Shown piece after piece: positions 1 through 13,564 of a DNA stretch of 64,000 bases; within the stretch, counting starts at the first letter, position 1, and the number at the start of each line of letters is the position of its first letter. The position numbers and the translations under genes were made by a program. Origin of the DNA: Rhytidiadelphus loreus (lineage: Eukaryota; Streptophyta; Bryopsida; Hypnales; Hylocomiaceae); assembly GCA_947034895.1 (NCBI GenBank), contig OX344763.1:4900501-4964500 (forward strand). Reading direction: 5' to 3'. The notes under the pieces were generated by a model. It ran no database searches and was not told where the DNA came from. It saw only the letters and a program-made list of their open reading frames with translations.

Positions 1-1337
1 CTATTTTTTTGGTTGAACGCAGCAGAACTAGTAATTTTGAGTGATTTTTGACAGAAAAATGGAGTTGGGACTTTAGAGATTGACCCCGTAAGGATGGGCT
101 TGTCACTATGGAAACCAACCTTTTGGGCACCACGTGAATCATTTTCTTAAAAAAAAACAATAGCATTCATTGGAGGTCAAACTACTATACAAAACCTCCC
201 CCTTTCCACACAAAATTCCAAGGAAGAACATTTGTACTTTTGTCCTACATAAAAGGATTCTTTGTAATCCATAGGACACTTCTTGTGCCATAGCATCCTT
301 CTAGGATAAAGGGTTACCAAGTTGCATGGGGTTTCGCAAGTTTGAATCCATGTACTCTCACTAGAATGAATTTGATAAATCCAAGCTTGGCCATTGGTCA
401 ATGCTCCAATCACAAGATCATGATGGCACGAGAGCATAATAGAAAACATCACTAGAGTATTGAAAGACCCACCTGCTCAGACAAAACACGCACAGTTATT
501 GGCTTTAAATTACATTGATTTCTTTTTCCAAAATCTGGAAAATGTCAATGGAAGTTGTTTCCTCGCAATATTTATTTATTTATTGAAATTTTGAAACACA
601 TTGAAAATTTCCATTGACTTCCTCATAATATTTCATAAGTCTATTTGGTAAGGGTGGTGCCATGACTGGCTTCTTCTGTAGACCGAAAGTTAACATGATT
701 GTTGAAATATTCAGAAAATACTGCAAATTAATGGAGTAAAGCTTGCCTTATCAGATACTTTGTCAGATACCTGCCTATATCTTATGACCCCTTCACTTTG
801 TCCCATAGAGGGAAGTCTTTATCACACTCAGACTAAAATACATAATATATAAAGCCCGTCACAATTAAGTTACGTCATGTCACATTGCCAAAGTACTTTG
901 TGGGTTCCAACAAATGCGTGCACTAGGGTCAATTTACCCAACTTTGCGTGGAAAAACATTGATCTTCTGTACTTTAAATATCAACTAATTTCGACAAAAA
1001 GGGTGCAATTTCAATCGAGAAGGATAAGGGCACCAATGGAAGAAAAAAAATGACCAGCCCTAAAAAGACAAGCCAAATTGTTCAACCTTGGGGTGGGAGA
1101 ATTGCTGGAGAAAGGCATGCTCATGTAGTCACAGTCAAAATTAAAAGGGGTCAGAATAAGGGATTGAGTATGGTTTCTATTATGAAATTCTATAACTTTT
1201 TTTTCTTAACTCTTGTTGGTAGTCAAAAGGGGATTCTTGAATCCTTTAGAATGTAGTTTTTAGACACCATTATGATGAAATTGTGAATTTTTGAACTGTT
1301 GAAAATAGGCGCCTTTTCATGAACGTTGGCCTACAAC
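1..1337. other. AT-rich spacer, no gene recognised
   Basis: The stretch is AT-rich and the short open frames in it show no recognisable domain, no splice-site pairs and no codon bias that would support a gene. I see no RNA gene or clear element here. Confidence 0.5.
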
Positions 1338-1540
1338 CACTACAAGAGAAAGGGGTGTTTTAAGTAGTGTCCTAGACATCATGTCTTTTAAGTAACGTCT
1401 TTTAAGTAAGCTTTTAAGTAAAATTTTACTAAAAAGACAATCTTTTTAGTAAAATTTTACTTAAAAGCTTACTTAAAAGACGTTACTTAAAAGACATGAT
1501 GTCTAGGACACTACTTAAAACACCCCTTTCTCTTGTAGTT
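1338..1540. mobile_element. CACTA-like hairpin MITE, copy 1
   Basis: A 203-bp element that is almost one perfect inverted repeat. It begins CACTACAAGAGAAAGGGGTG, and its right end is the reverse complement except for the outermost base. The two arms run through repeated TTAAGTA-type blocks and meet near 1437. It is flanked by a 3-bp direct repeat AAC (1335-1337 and 1541-1543), the duplication size expected of the CACTA (En/Spm) superfamily. It encodes nothing. The CACTA assignment rests on termini plus target-site duplication; an unrelated foldback element is the alternative. Confidence 0.75.
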
Positions 1541-2317
1541 AACCAATGTCCACGACCTCCTATGGCCAATGCCCTTCTTGATGTTGGGAGCACAACAATG
1601 CTCAAGGCTCAACAAGGCACTCAAAGATGCCCGCAACAAGTGTGTAGGATTTTGGCTAACTTTGACACTATCTGGTTGTAGTCCCTTGTGATTGCTTTTA
1701 GAGTTGGGGATACTATTATTTGGAATAGGCAAAGGCTTGTTCTTTGTACTTTTGACTAGGGCTTGATTCTTCTTTCTCCTTTTGTCTAGCCTTTGGGCTT
1801 AGCTACTTTGTAATGTGGTGTTTTGCAATGGAATTTCCATTTGTTAAAAATAAGTTTTTAAAAAAAGTACCTTTTAAAATTGACCATGGCTAAGCTTTTA
1901 GGAATAGAGATTGTATATTTTAGGCAAATATCTCTAAGGATTTAGAAAAGTTTTAAAAATAGGTTATAGTTAAATGTAGTTATCTTAATAAGTGTTGTAA
2001 ATTTTTGCAAGTTAGTCTTCTAAAACTTCTATACTCAGTAAAGGAGTATTCCTAATAATTTTGTACTTATAGAAGTTTGATGTAATTACCTTTCTAAAAA
2101 GCTAAGATAAAGATAGGAAAGAAGTTAGGTTTTGGTTTAAACAAAGAATTGTACTTTTCTTATTTAAGAATTGTAAGTAATTCCTTTACTTCATTTTTCT
2201 TCATCTCTTGCTCTTGCTTTGTTGTAGATATCAGCCATTTTGTACAAACAAAGGAGTTGATTGTCTACCATAATATAATTTCACTAAATCCTTATTATGG
2301 TAATTTAGATTGGAATT

Positions 2318-2532
2318 CATTTCAAGAGAAAGGGTGTTTTAAGTGTGTTTTAAAGTATAATTCTAGAGAAAAAATATTAAGTAATGACCTTTATGTAGAT
2401 TTTTAGTAAAAACTTACATGGAAAACTTATTGGAAAAAATTACTAAAAATCTACATAAAGGTCATTACTTAGTATCTTATCTCTAGGACTATACTTAAAA
2501 AAACACTTAAAACACCCCTTTCTCTTGTAGTG
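2318..2532. mobile_element. CACTA-like hairpin MITE, copy 2
   Basis: A 215-bp relative of the element at 1338-1540. Its right end is the exact complement of CACTACAAGAGAAAGGGGTG, while the left end has two mismatches in the first nine bases. The interior is again a long inverted repeat. It is flanked by a 3-bp direct repeat ATT (2315-2317 and 2533-2535). The arms are less perfect than in copy 1, which suggests greater age. Confidence 0.7.
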
Positions 2533-2943
2533 ATTTATTGTTGCACCATTTGATTAGAGAAGTTTTAGATTTATATTCCTTGTATTCAAATAACCAAATG
2601 GAATTGATTTTAGCAATTTGAGTTTATTGTTTATCAAAGCAAAAACTATATTGTGTCATTCATTTTGTTTAGTGCCATCAATTGATGAATTTAACAACAA
2701 ACTAGTTTTCTATAGAGTAAATGTACTATGTTTGGCTAACCCTTAAATCAACCATTTTATAATTGTTGTGTGATTTTGTGTACATTTTTCAAGACCATTT
2801 TTAATTTAAAAAATTTAAAGTTTTTATTGAATACTAGATTGAATTATCCTTCATTTTTATATTCTAGACTAAATTGTTATGGCCAAAAGTTTTTGATAAG
2901 GACAATAGTTCAAAGTTTGCAATATTTGCCTTCAGTTAAAGAA

Positions 2944-3271
2944 TTGACTAGAATGAAGATAATCTAGATTCTTGACTAGAATGAAGATAATTTAGATTCT
3001 TGATTAGAATGAAGATAATCTAGATTCTTGACTAGAATGAAGATAATCTAGATTCTTGACTAGAATGAAGATAATCTAGATTCTTGACTAGAATGAAGAT
3101 AATTTAGATTCTTGATTAGAATGAAGATAATCTAGATTCTTGACTAGAATGAAGATAATCTAGATTCTTGACTAGAATGAAGATAATCTAGATTCTTGAC
3201 TAGAATGAAGATAATTTAGATTCTTGATTAGAATGAAGATAATCTAGATTCTTGACTAGAATGAAGATAAT
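2944..3271. repeat. 28-bp tandem repeat with 112-bp higher-order pattern
   Basis: Nearly twelve head-to-tail copies of a 28-bp unit (TTGACTAGAATGAAGATAAT followed by CTAGATTC). Units start at 2944, 2972, 3000 and so on to 3252. Two diagnostic C/T positions vary in a fixed order: the four-unit series (standard, AATT variant, GATT variant, standard) recurs from 2944, 3056 and 3168. Recent amplification was therefore of a 112-bp tetramer rather than of single units. No coding role is apparent. Confidence 0.95.
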
Positions 3272-5782
3272 AATTTTGAGGCTACACAAAATTTGTGTAA
3301 TTTGAACCTAGTGTTGATTTTTGGTACACCATTCATTGGTACTTTGAAAACTCACAACTTATTCATACAATGTCCAAATAATGCATGGTAAGTTTTCAAT
3401 TTGTCACATAATAGTAATTATGCCTAGTTGCAATTTGTGGCAATTATAGGTGTACATTCCTTCATGGATCATTACAAATTTGTGGTGTCTTGTCAACGTA
3501 ATCCCTAGTACTCAGGAGTTGCTTCTCCTATTGTTCTCCACCATTTCCTTTTGTCTATCTTAATGGTTATGCAAATTACACTTATAGGATTTGAAGTTCC
3601 CTCACAATGCTGTTTCTTGAAGTATTCCAGCCTTTCAAACATGTTTCTTTGCACAAAGAGGTGGTTTGGTGGTTATGCCATTAACTTTAGAGAATAAAGA
3701 CTATAGAATTGGGATTGAAGAGGAATGCAATCAAACGTCATTTTCCTTTTGTCTACTCCATAACATAGTTTTGTTTTCTTGTCATGATATGCATATTTCA
3801 AACATAAAAAAACACCAAATACCAAACAAAAATTGAAATGATATGTATATTATAAACTTGTGCCTGGAATGGTCTGAGTTACCTTATAGAGAGGGAGATT
3901 GAAAGCTCAATGGCAGAAGACACCTGAAATTTCAACAGAGATACTCGAGCACTGGAATAATCCACTAATCACAGTACCCACTACTCTGTGTGGGGAAATA
4001 TTGACAGCACAAGGGCAATTGCCGGTACAGAGAAGTCTGGACACTTGAACTAGTATATTAGTATAGTACCTTCCCTGGAGATAGAGTGCACATGTGACTA
4101 TGATGATACTGGATTTCAAAATATAAGGCTCACGAAGGACTGAAAGCCACAGCAATAAACAAACAGAACTGTGGTCACTATGGAGAAGACTACTAAGTAG
4201 ATGCTTGTACAGAAGCAAGCAAGTTTATGGTACCTCAGAAGAGAATAGGAACATGAGATCAGTGGTTGAGAATGGAGGGATAGTTCATTACGTTAGTTGT
4301 TGCAAGCAGCAAGCCTGCTTGTCGTACTGTGAGATCAGAGTTCCTCCTTTGACTAACCCTGATTTCTTTTAGATCACATCATTGAGTGCAAGCAAAGTTG
4401 ATCAGTACAAGCAAAGTTATCCCCAAAGATGTGAATAGGAGTTCAATGTAATCTTACACAATTCTAGATTCCAAGCCAGCATAGGTCACTTTCGCATGCT
4501 TGCACTGCAGACTTTGAGCTCACCATACTGTTGAGTGCTTAGCTTGGTTTTTTTCACTTGTAAGTTAGCCATACTAGAGATCAAAGGATGACTCTACAGG
4601 TAAGTTTACCGTGCTATGGGCAAGCAGCCTCATCACACATCAAATTCATACTTTGAGATGGCTCTCCTCCTTAGAAACTGCACTATCCTGCCAGCTTGGC
4701 TGCCTCTGCCACCCAGGTTGGAGTCTGTCAGAGAGACTGTTCAGTACCCAAACAACACAACATTATGACAAGCTAATCTTTGAACAAAAGGAAACAGAAG
4801 CCTCCAGGACATGAGATGGATTCTTTCATTTTGATTTCTTCTCCTTGATACAAATGAGAGTGCTTTCATTGTAGAGAGAAAAAGTACAAGTCAACCCGGC
4901 CAATTACAGCCCCTCAGGGTCGAAACAAAATTACATAGTGAAAGGCCATGAGGAATTTCCATGCTGGGGATAAAAAACAAAGACCCCACATATTGGGGAC
5001 GACTGAGAGGAAAAGGCAAGGTGACGTGCACTGAAAACTCTGGCTGCAGAAAATTAAATTCATATTAAATTATGCATGTAGGAGCCTTGTATTTGAACGA
5101 GAGCCAGGAGCTTACTTGCGGAGTCGGTAACTGATGAAAGACCAAGCAGGTATGTAGTAGACTGGGTCGGTTCACACAAGCTGCCAGGTGAATCACGATC
5201 GACGAGGGAAGGAAGCCCCCGCCTATAAGGACAGTCATCATAAGAACCAGCTGGGAGTTCGTTGCGTTGTAACTGCTGTAGTAGCCTCATTAAGCCTCAT
5301 CTCGCCACTCCAAGACAGTTAATAAGACAACACCATGTCTTGGCACCTGTGTGGCATACTCCCTCTAGTGTCTAGTGCTAGAGATCCTCTTCACTGACCG
5401 CAGCTTGCAAGCTCACAGTTCCCCTTCAGTTTCTACACTTAATCTCTTCGTCTCATGTCCCAATCTCCTTACAAGCTCTCACGTCATTCCTTCAGTCTTA
5501 CTTCCTGCTCGATCAGACACTACCGTCCTGCTTAATCAGATTGCCAAGCGAGTAAGCCTAGGCTAGTTATCCTGTGATCACACCAGTTGTCTGAGTAGCA
5601 AATAAATTGCTTCTTCCGCTGCTTGATCGGGTTATTCTGCCTTGCTAAGGAAATTTGGGAAGAGTCCAGGAGGCATCTGCAGTCTCAATGCAGTTGTATT
5701 ACACTTGAGTAGATCAGTGGAGCTTGGGAAAGACGATAGACCCGTAGAACTTGGGAGAGACGAGATTAAAAGCTCTAGGACA
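3272..5782. other. Spacer and presumed upstream region of the P450 gene
   Basis: No convincing gene. Base composition rises from AT-rich to more balanced after about 4.2 kb, as expected for a 5' flank. The reading frame of the P450 is open upstream of its ATG but shows no conserved protein there. No TATA box or other promoter element could be chosen with confidence. Confidence 0.4.
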
Positions 5783-8083
5783 ATGGCAGAATACTCACTA
5801 CAACTAGGAGCACTGACATTGTGTGTAGCCACAGTGATCTTGTTGCTACGAAGATTTCTCTTTGATGCAGACGCGCCTCTGCCTCCAGGACCCAGGGGAT
5901 GGCCGATAGTAGGCTGCCTATACTCTCTGGGACCAAGAACCATCCCTACGTGCCGCAGATTCACCACTTTGGCCGAGAGGTTCGGTCCCATCATGTTTCT
6001 GCGCATGGGCTCCCGTCCCACGCTAGTCGTCTCCAACGACAAAATGGCGAGGGAGCTTCTTCGAGTGCACGACCTCACGTTCGCATCACGCCCTCGCTTA
6101 GCGACCGGGAAGCACTTCGGCTACAACTACACGAGCGTGGTGTTCTCCCCCAGCGGCGCCAACTTCGTCCGCATGAAGAAGATCTACACCCACGAGCTTC
6201 TGTCCCCGTCCAAAGTGGAGCTTCTGTCTTCGCTTCGGAAGGAGGAGGTCCGTATCATGCTTGCCGATCTGTTGGAGCAATCTACCAATGGCGTCGTGAA
6301 TGTCACCTCCCTGGTGTTCAAGGCCAACTTGAACTTGATGGGGAGAATCATCTTCAGCAAGCGCCTGTTCGGAGACTCGGACGTGGTGAGCGCTCCGCCA
6401 CGAGAGATAGAAAACTTCAAGTTTTTCGTGAAGTCTGCCACCAGGCTCGTCGGGTTGTTCAACATCGGTGACTACATCCCTGCACTCCGGTGGCTCGATC
6501 TGCAAGGTGATTGATTCATTAGTCAACCTCTACCCGGAAAGAACTGCCTCTTGCAGCTCCACAGAGTAACTCCGTCTCCAGCATTTTGTAATGGCCGTGG
6601 CGTAATTGATTGCAGGTGTGGAAGGGGCACTTCAGCGATTGAAGCCACATCAAGAGGGCCTTCTTCTGCCTATTATTCAAGAGTACCGCAGGATGAGTCA
6701 CAGTGTGGAAGGAAGCATGAAACAGAAGGAAGATGGTCGGGTCGACTTCATCGCCTCTTTAGTTGCCAACGACTCTGGCTTGTCGGATGAGAGCATAATG
6801 GCTGTGGCTATTGTGAGTGCCAATTTTCTTCCGATTGCCGCCCTTCTCTTCCCTTCAGTGTCCTTCTCACAAAAGAATGAATTCGCAGATCCTTTGATTT
6901 CCTGCAGTGCTCAAGTTGTATTTATGAGTCGAAAGTACAATTGGTTGTCTTTTGAGGAGAATTCGAAGAGTCGCCTTAAATGTACATGATTTGTAATTAT
7001 GGTTTCAGAAATGGGCCATATACGGGAGCATTTGACAGCCCACATCGGTAATTGTCAATCCGCCCATGCTCTGTCTTCAGCAGTCACGCACGGAAAGCTG
7101 CAACCGGCCAACTAATTTCTGAATTAGCAAGTGATTAGCTGTTTATTTTTATCGTTATACTTCTCTGAGCTAATTAGAATAGAGAAGTTTCAGTAATTCA
7201 ATTGAAGGATCTTGGGTTCATGTGCTTCCTGCCAGGAATTCAACAGAGCAACATCAATCATGTTACAAACTATATTCGTAACAAACATTAGTTGTTCATC
7301 CAGCTCTAGGACAAGCGCACAAGAAAGAAATCAGCGTATGAAGCACCACAACAAATAAGGTAGTACTGTAACCCAATGGCAAAGAACGACCTGGTTGCTT
7401 CTTAACTTCAATTGTTACAAATCGTGGCGTTGCTGCAGGACTTGATTGTGGGAGGCAGCGATAGTCTCTCCACAGCAGTGGAGTGGAGCCTAACAGAGCT
7501 GCTACGCCACCCTCATGACCTCCAAGCTGCGCAAACTGAGTTGGAACAAATCGTGGGGCGTGACAGGCTGGTCCAAGAATCCGACTTCACGAGTCTGCCA
7601 TTCCTAAACTGTGTCGTCAAAGAGACACTCCGGCTGCACCCACCCACACCTCTCGCCATTCCTCACTTCAGTAGCGAGGAATGCACCGTCGGTGGATACC
7701 GCGTGCCGGCGAACACGACGGCATATGTAAACATCTATGCAATCGGGAGAGACGCAGCAGTTTGGGAAAATCCCAACAAGTTTCAGCCCAGCCGGTTCAA
7801 GGACTCAAAAGTGAATGTCTATGGCCAAGATTTTCACCTCTTGCCATTCTCTTCTGGGCGAAGAGGGTGCCCGGGGATTCACTTTGCCTTACCGATGTAC
7901 AAACTCATGTTGGCGAATCTCCTCCACTGTTTCACATGGGCACCTCCCCCCGGCATCCGAAATGAAGACGTCGACATCCACGAGGCTGTGGGCATCGTCT
8001 GCTCCCGCCTCAACCCTTTGCTGGCTTCCGTCAGCCAGGGCCGAGTGCCCAAGGATGTCATTTTCGCAAACCGGATCAAGTAG
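5783..8083 (+). CDS. Cytochrome P450, CYP71 clan (three exons)
   Basis: Predicted membrane-bound haem monooxygenase of the endoplasmic reticulum; the substrate cannot be told. Exons are 5783-6506, 6616-6812 and 7439-8083, with GT-AG introns that keep the frame (phase 1, then phase 0), giving 521 residues, a normal length. The ATG at 5783 is followed by a hydrophobic anchor (about residues 8-25) and a PPGPRGWPIVG hinge. Exon 3 opens with the I-helix GGSDS (usual form AGTDT). It continues with the K-helix KETLR (ExxR), FQPSRF in place of the PERF motif, and the haem-binding FSSGRRGCPG with its cysteine ligand. All key motifs are present and no frame break is seen, so the gene looks functional. 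It has no clustered partner genes. The clan assignment follows from overall A-type sequence character; a family or subfamily name would need a phylogeny. Confidence 0.93.
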
Positions 8084-11000
8084 CAGGCTGCAGTTTTTGT
8101 AAAGTTTATAACAGTATAAATTGTGCAGCGAAAAGACACTGAAGTCGATTAGCCGAAGACTCCGATGCTTCAGTGATGGAACAGATGTGAAGCGAGCAAC
8201 GAAAGGTTCATTCTGACTGCTCATAGTAATTACATGTAACGCCCACCGTCCACTTATCCGCCTTCTTCGATCGTCAGATACGCAGCCCACCAATAGTGCA
8301 AGAAGAAACCTCGACGCTGGATGATTACGAACCAAGCTTCTGAGTCGACATAGCCGTAGCTACATCTTGGGTGATACTCCTCTCGACGGATTGCATCATA
8401 GCCAGTTCGCCATGTAAGAATCCATATGTTTAAAGCGCAATTTTGCACCTTGAATTAGTTGACACCTGCAAGGAGATAAGTTTTACTAAGACTTATCAGA
8501 ATGTATATCTTCAAATATGAAATTCGTGGCCTCTTTTCAAAAAAGGAAAAGCAACCACTAATGAAGTACTGCAGGAGACTTTGTGGATATCCAAATGACT
8601 ATATCAATATAGGTCAAATTAGGTAGGTATTAAAAGATGTGACTACAGTTATTCACCTGTACAAGGATTTTCAGTTCCTATAATACAGTGCTATCGTACA
8701 GGATTAGATCTTCCGGGCACTTCCAGACCCTGTGTATAATTTTGCAATAAATACAAGATTGATGAAACGATGACTAATCTGACAGCCTCACGATGAACAA
8801 TGCCCGGAGTAATCTGTTCTTGATTGCGCACTCAGAGATGTTTTTTTCTATAATTTCCGCTTTATAATGCTTACTATATAATGGTTCCGTCGTGATCCTC
8901 CTCCTAATTGCATCATGTAAGAAACCAGTGAATTTTTTGCAAGAAGTTTTAGCCAAAAGGTTAGATGAGAAAATTCTTGCCAAATTTCATTACCTGTATT
9001 CTTACAGTCATTTGGTAATTACATTACCTATATTCACATAGTCATTTGAATATAGGTAATTAAATTCATAGGGCAATCAGCCAATTTGCTACAAACTTTG
9101 TAGCAAGTTTGTTATAATGAGCAATAATGTACCAAATAGTTACTACTCATTTATCAGAGAATCTGGAATGTCTAATAAAAATGGCTATCAAATTTAAAGG
9201 CTAGAGAGCTTTTGCTAATTTTGGAAAAGCATCAAAAAATCATTGTAGGAAACGGAATTAATTGACGATATTCTAAGATCACTATGTCACAAATACTAAA
9301 GGATAGAATTCTACGAGCGGTTCTACTCTCTAACGCCTGGACTGCAGGTTCCATCAATGACGTTTGTATTTTCATCCTTCCTGAAATGACCCCAATTTAT
9401 GTGTTCAGACTGACTCAGCAGTTGACAATTTCTCTGAAATCCATCCCACGATTCCCTCTCAAGTGTGAATTTTTCAATACTCTTCATCGTGCAGAACTCG
9501 ACTAGTCCCAGGCTCCCAGCCTCATGTTTCGAGACTAGTGAAGTGAACCAGCTAGCTTTTCTTGTATTCTGTGACTGACAGACAGTTTATCATACCATTA
9601 TCAACTAATATACGGCATGCATGAATGTGTGAATATAATTCGGCTAGAGTTTCAGACCGCAAATAAAATGGTTTCCTGTAGCCCAAATAGGGATCAATTC
9701 TACAGAAGTGGCAAAGGGTAGAAGTGGCTACCTAGGTTGTATGGAGTTTAATGCCTGAACTGAACTCCAAGGGTTGTTGTGAAGCTCCATGACTTGTCCA
9801 CCACAGCTTGAACAATGTGAAACATATTATACTCCGCCTTGACGTTTGGTTCTCGAACCACTCGATCGGATAGGGAGTGTCAGAAGATTACAATATTGAG
9901 CTAGATGCTCGCCAATGCTGAAATGCTGCAATGCAAGAGTCCAACAAATCACAACTCCCTAGAAATTGTTAAATTGCCACATTGCGACTAGAAAATTTCC
10001 ATGAGCATCGTTCCGACACCGCCTAAGTTTCTCGAGGAGCCGAGAAACCTGCATGGGCCCCATGACAACCTCTTTCCCAAGAGGACCGTTCCCCGAACAG
10101 CCCAAACAGCAAGTTGAGTAGTCTCGTAGCACGCCTGAAATAGAAGCCTCGTGTTCTGCAATATACTGGGGATCAGCAGACATGTTATTAGCTGTCTCTG
10201 AACCTCATTTTTAAACGCATCTGCAACAGCATCTGGTGGTTTTGGGTGAGTATGCATTCCCGGACTCCCCGTTCATTACTGCTATAATGCATCTTCATGT
10301 CTGGACTCAGCAGGCACTAATCGCTAACTATCGACTGGTTTAAGTTGCATGCACTTTTCCTGCCAGTTCCAGTTGGTTATGTCCACGCCGTACAGTCGAT
10401 GTGGTCCCCATCCTGGCAGGGGACGGCTGCGACGTACATCAGCTGTTAATAGTCCATCGCTATACATGAACCTACTCGAGTTCATGATGCCAAGCTATCA
10501 TCAAACTAAAGATCGTAACTGACAACCAAAACAGTGCAAATTGAGAGAGAAACGTAATGCCATGTGAAACCCTAACCCTAATTTCCACTGCAAATGAAAA
10601 GTACTGAGTAACAGAAGAGTACTTTCGAATCAGCCATCCTTTAACTCAAGTGATTACCTATCTCTCTACGACTTTCAGCTGTGGATCGAAGCACACGGAA
10701 GTAACAGTTATCCAATCAAGATATTATCACCAGTCGATGAGCGTTAATTCGTCCTTCGCAAGTGGAGCTATGTTTCGTTCACCATTCCTCTCTCGATGCG
10801 TCTGCTCACCATAAAAATTTCGAAAAAATCGTCTTGAGCAACTTGCAAAATAGAGAGACCAGAAACAATTTAAAATTGTTCGGGAGACAAGCGCGCAGAA
10901 AGCATATACTACTTGATTGAAAAGTGAAAGAGATCCAACGCAATCTTTTCAGGAATTATTCCTTATTGCGGAAGGTCGTTGTGTGAAGTACTGTATTGCA

Positions 11001-11525
11001 ACTATTGCGTCTACACATTGACATCATCGAATAATAAATTCTTGAACGACCTTGGGCACACATCGAGAAATGCGTCGACCATGGCCTGGAAGACAAGGCT
11101 TGTGCACATCGTTTGATGCAAATATGCAGTAGAATCAGTTGGAACATTAGGGTTTCAAATCTCAACTATGACTTCACCAGGGTTAGTAAGGGGTTAAGAA
11201 AGGGTTAGTAAACTTTAACTATGGTAGCATCACCTAAAAGGCTAAAAACCAAGCAAATTCTTTTGATAATCATTAGTGTGTTGGAGAGCTCTCATATGTG
11301 TTATCAAATCAATGAAGTTCAACAATGAAAATGAAATATAATATGCAAAAATTATAGAAGTGTCATAGTTGAATTGAGAGATTTTTTAGAACCAAATCCT
11401 AATTGCAATGCCCAAATGTTAGACATGTGTAGTAACCATCTTATATTTGAATTATTCTCGATATTCTTTAGGACTTACATTGGGAACAAGCTTGATTTTG
11501 AGTAATTCTAATTACACTTACTACA
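8084..11525. other. Spacer with telo-box motifs, no gene recognised
   Basis: No supported coding region. Two AAACCCTAA-like telo-box motifs occur, one near 10565 (followed by a second CCCTAA) and one on the opposite strand near 11150. In plants such motifs are found in promoters of translation-related genes, but no adjacent coding exon could be supported. The rest is unremarkable AT-rich DNA. Confidence 0.4.
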
Positions 11526-11527
11526 TA

Positions 11528-12087
11528 CTCCCTCCGTCCTGAAATAAATCCCGGGTTTCTAAATATACTTGTCCCAAATTAAATTCGACATTGGCTCTTT
11601 ACAACTTAAGTGGACAACAATTGAAGCAAAAGAATCTTCAAATGTCATGCTCTAAAGACAATATATCAATTCACTTCCTACAAAGGTAATCGAAACACGA
11701 CTTCTAACCAACCTAAGGTGAAGAATTCAACCCAAAACTATACAAAAACTGCTACTAATAAATTTCTTGTTGCGAATTTCCTTGAGTTAAATCACGAGAT
11801 ATTGTCAAAATTGAATAAAAAAGACATCAATGGACATGATTACATCAACGTTGCTCGGAGAATGATCAAATTAATACCACTAGAGCAATTCCAAAAAGGG
11901 CAAAAATTTGTCACTTTTGTTGCCTATTTTCAACATGCACCGCTTTACTAATGACTTCCATTCTTTCACACCTAGTGGACTTTAGTAGAAGCTACAATAG
12001 ATATGCAATCCTATGAAAATAGGAGCAATTCACGTGTTAATCTAGCCATTTCTAGGAAACCTTGGATTTATTTTGGGATAGAGGGAA
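11528..12087. mobile_element. Stowaway-like (Tc1/mariner) non-autonomous element
   Basis: The left end reads CTCCCTCCGTCCTGAAATAA and the right end is its inverted copy with a few mismatches (complement TTCCCTCTATCCCAAAATAA). This is the characteristic Stowaway terminus of plant genomes. The element is 560 bp and is flanked by TA on both sides (11526-11527 and 12088-12089), the mariner target-site duplication. A short open frame inside shows no transposase motif, so it is non-autonomous. Confidence 0.85.
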
Positions 12088-12089
12088 TA

Positions 12090-13359
12090 ATAAAAATAAA
12101 AAACAAACAAGGGTTGTAATTGGCACTTGCAAAAATTTAATTATCTTTACTATTTGTAATCTCTTTTCCTTAGATAATTCACCATGGGATAAATAAAGTA
12201 TTCAACCAATCTCCAACATTGCTTTATTAAGGTTTAGAATATTTGAAGAAGCTCAAACAAAATGATGTCAAATCTCTTGGAATAATCTTAGTTTTTTTAT
12301 TAAAATGTTGTATCACTCCATATCGCTAATAGAACATGTTGTAAATTAATTGTGCAAAATATATGCACATGCCTAAAGGCAAATTTACACAACAATAGGG
12401 CATAAATGACAACCATCAAATAATTAGCATTTGAACTTCTCTAGAATGCTTCTACTTTGACTTGAATAGACTAAGTCTTGCTAAACATGTGAGTAACAAG
12501 AGACACTTTTGATTAAATACTTCGGAAATATCCTGGAAATATCTCCATCCGATAGAAACCATCAAGGCTCCATCTCTAAACTCTCAAAATACTTCACACA
12601 TGCACCAAATGCAAGACTTGAAAAGAGTAAAGAAGGCAAGGGGGTGTCAAGGGGGTGCCAAGGGTTACAACCATCCTAAACCACATGAAACAACCCAATT
12701 CACTTTAAGTAGTTTTAAATACTAGTCTAAAATGTCAATAGTCAATAAAGGCTATATTAAAGTTTTGAATTTACTCAACAAAAATTTGTGAAACTACCAA
12801 TATTATTTTCCTACCTAGGTATGTGAAATAAATATAGGTTATGTTTAAGATATCAATGATTTTAGTGATTTTATCCAATTTGTGTGCTTCTAGATTTTAT
12901 ATAAAGAATTAATGTATATAATGTGTGTAATACTTGCTCATACCAATCAAAACCTATTTGGTGGTGAATAGTTTGTGCTAAAGCATTTTGATACACGTAT
13001 ATTGTATTATACATAGAACATATGCTTTAGGAAGTGTTGTTTGTCTAATCTATAAATCATTGATTTTTAATTTTAACATTACAATTAATTCTTTCATGCT
13101 AACATATTGCTTTGCATAATTCTCTTCCTCTTGCAATTTGCCTTGTTTCTAGAGGGATGTCTCTTGTAGTTGATGCTTGAACTGCAATTGACACTGCGCA
13201 ATTTACCTATATGTGCACAAATAGGAGTACCCTTGAAGTGTATATCTATAGAGTTCCAAATTTCACATTTGTGTGAGCATTTGTGTTAGCTTATTTCCAT
13301 AATAATTGTAATTAAGTAGTATTTTTAGTTGATAAAGTTACCTCAAATATGCTCACATT
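12090..13359. other. AT-rich spacer, nothing recognised
   Basis: No open frame with recognisable protein features, no RNA gene and no clear repeat boundary. Confidence 0.4.
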
Positions 13360-13564
13360 TACTATAAGAAAGTTGCATCTAAATAGACGGATTTTGTTGG
13401 ACATCCAATGTAACAACCCATGTTTTTATATCAACAATGACTTCCAATGTAACATCTTCATGTTGTATTGGACGTTATTGTTGACATAAAAACATGGGTT
13501 GTTACATTGGATGTCCAAAAAATTTGTTTACTTAAACATCAGAAAACACTAGTTTCTTATAGTG
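13360..13564. mobile_element. CACTA-like hairpin MITE, copy 3
   Basis: A 205-bp foldback element whose right end is the complement of CACTATAAGAAAC. The left end (TACTATAAGAAAG) differs at its outermost base. The arms share a long block containing GACATCCAATGTAACAACCC. The 3-bp flanking repeat is ATT (13357-13359 and 13565-13567). Its internal sequence is unrelated to copies 1 and 2, so it is a separate family with similar termini. Confidence 0.7.

Noticed and set aside
5899..6526. Alternative open frames on both strands within P450 exon 1
   Set aside because: Shadows of the P450 coding frame, which carries all the family motifs.
10560..10585. Telomere-like CCCTAACCCTAA
   Set aside because: Only about two units; it is better read as a telo-box or chance than as an interstitial telomere.
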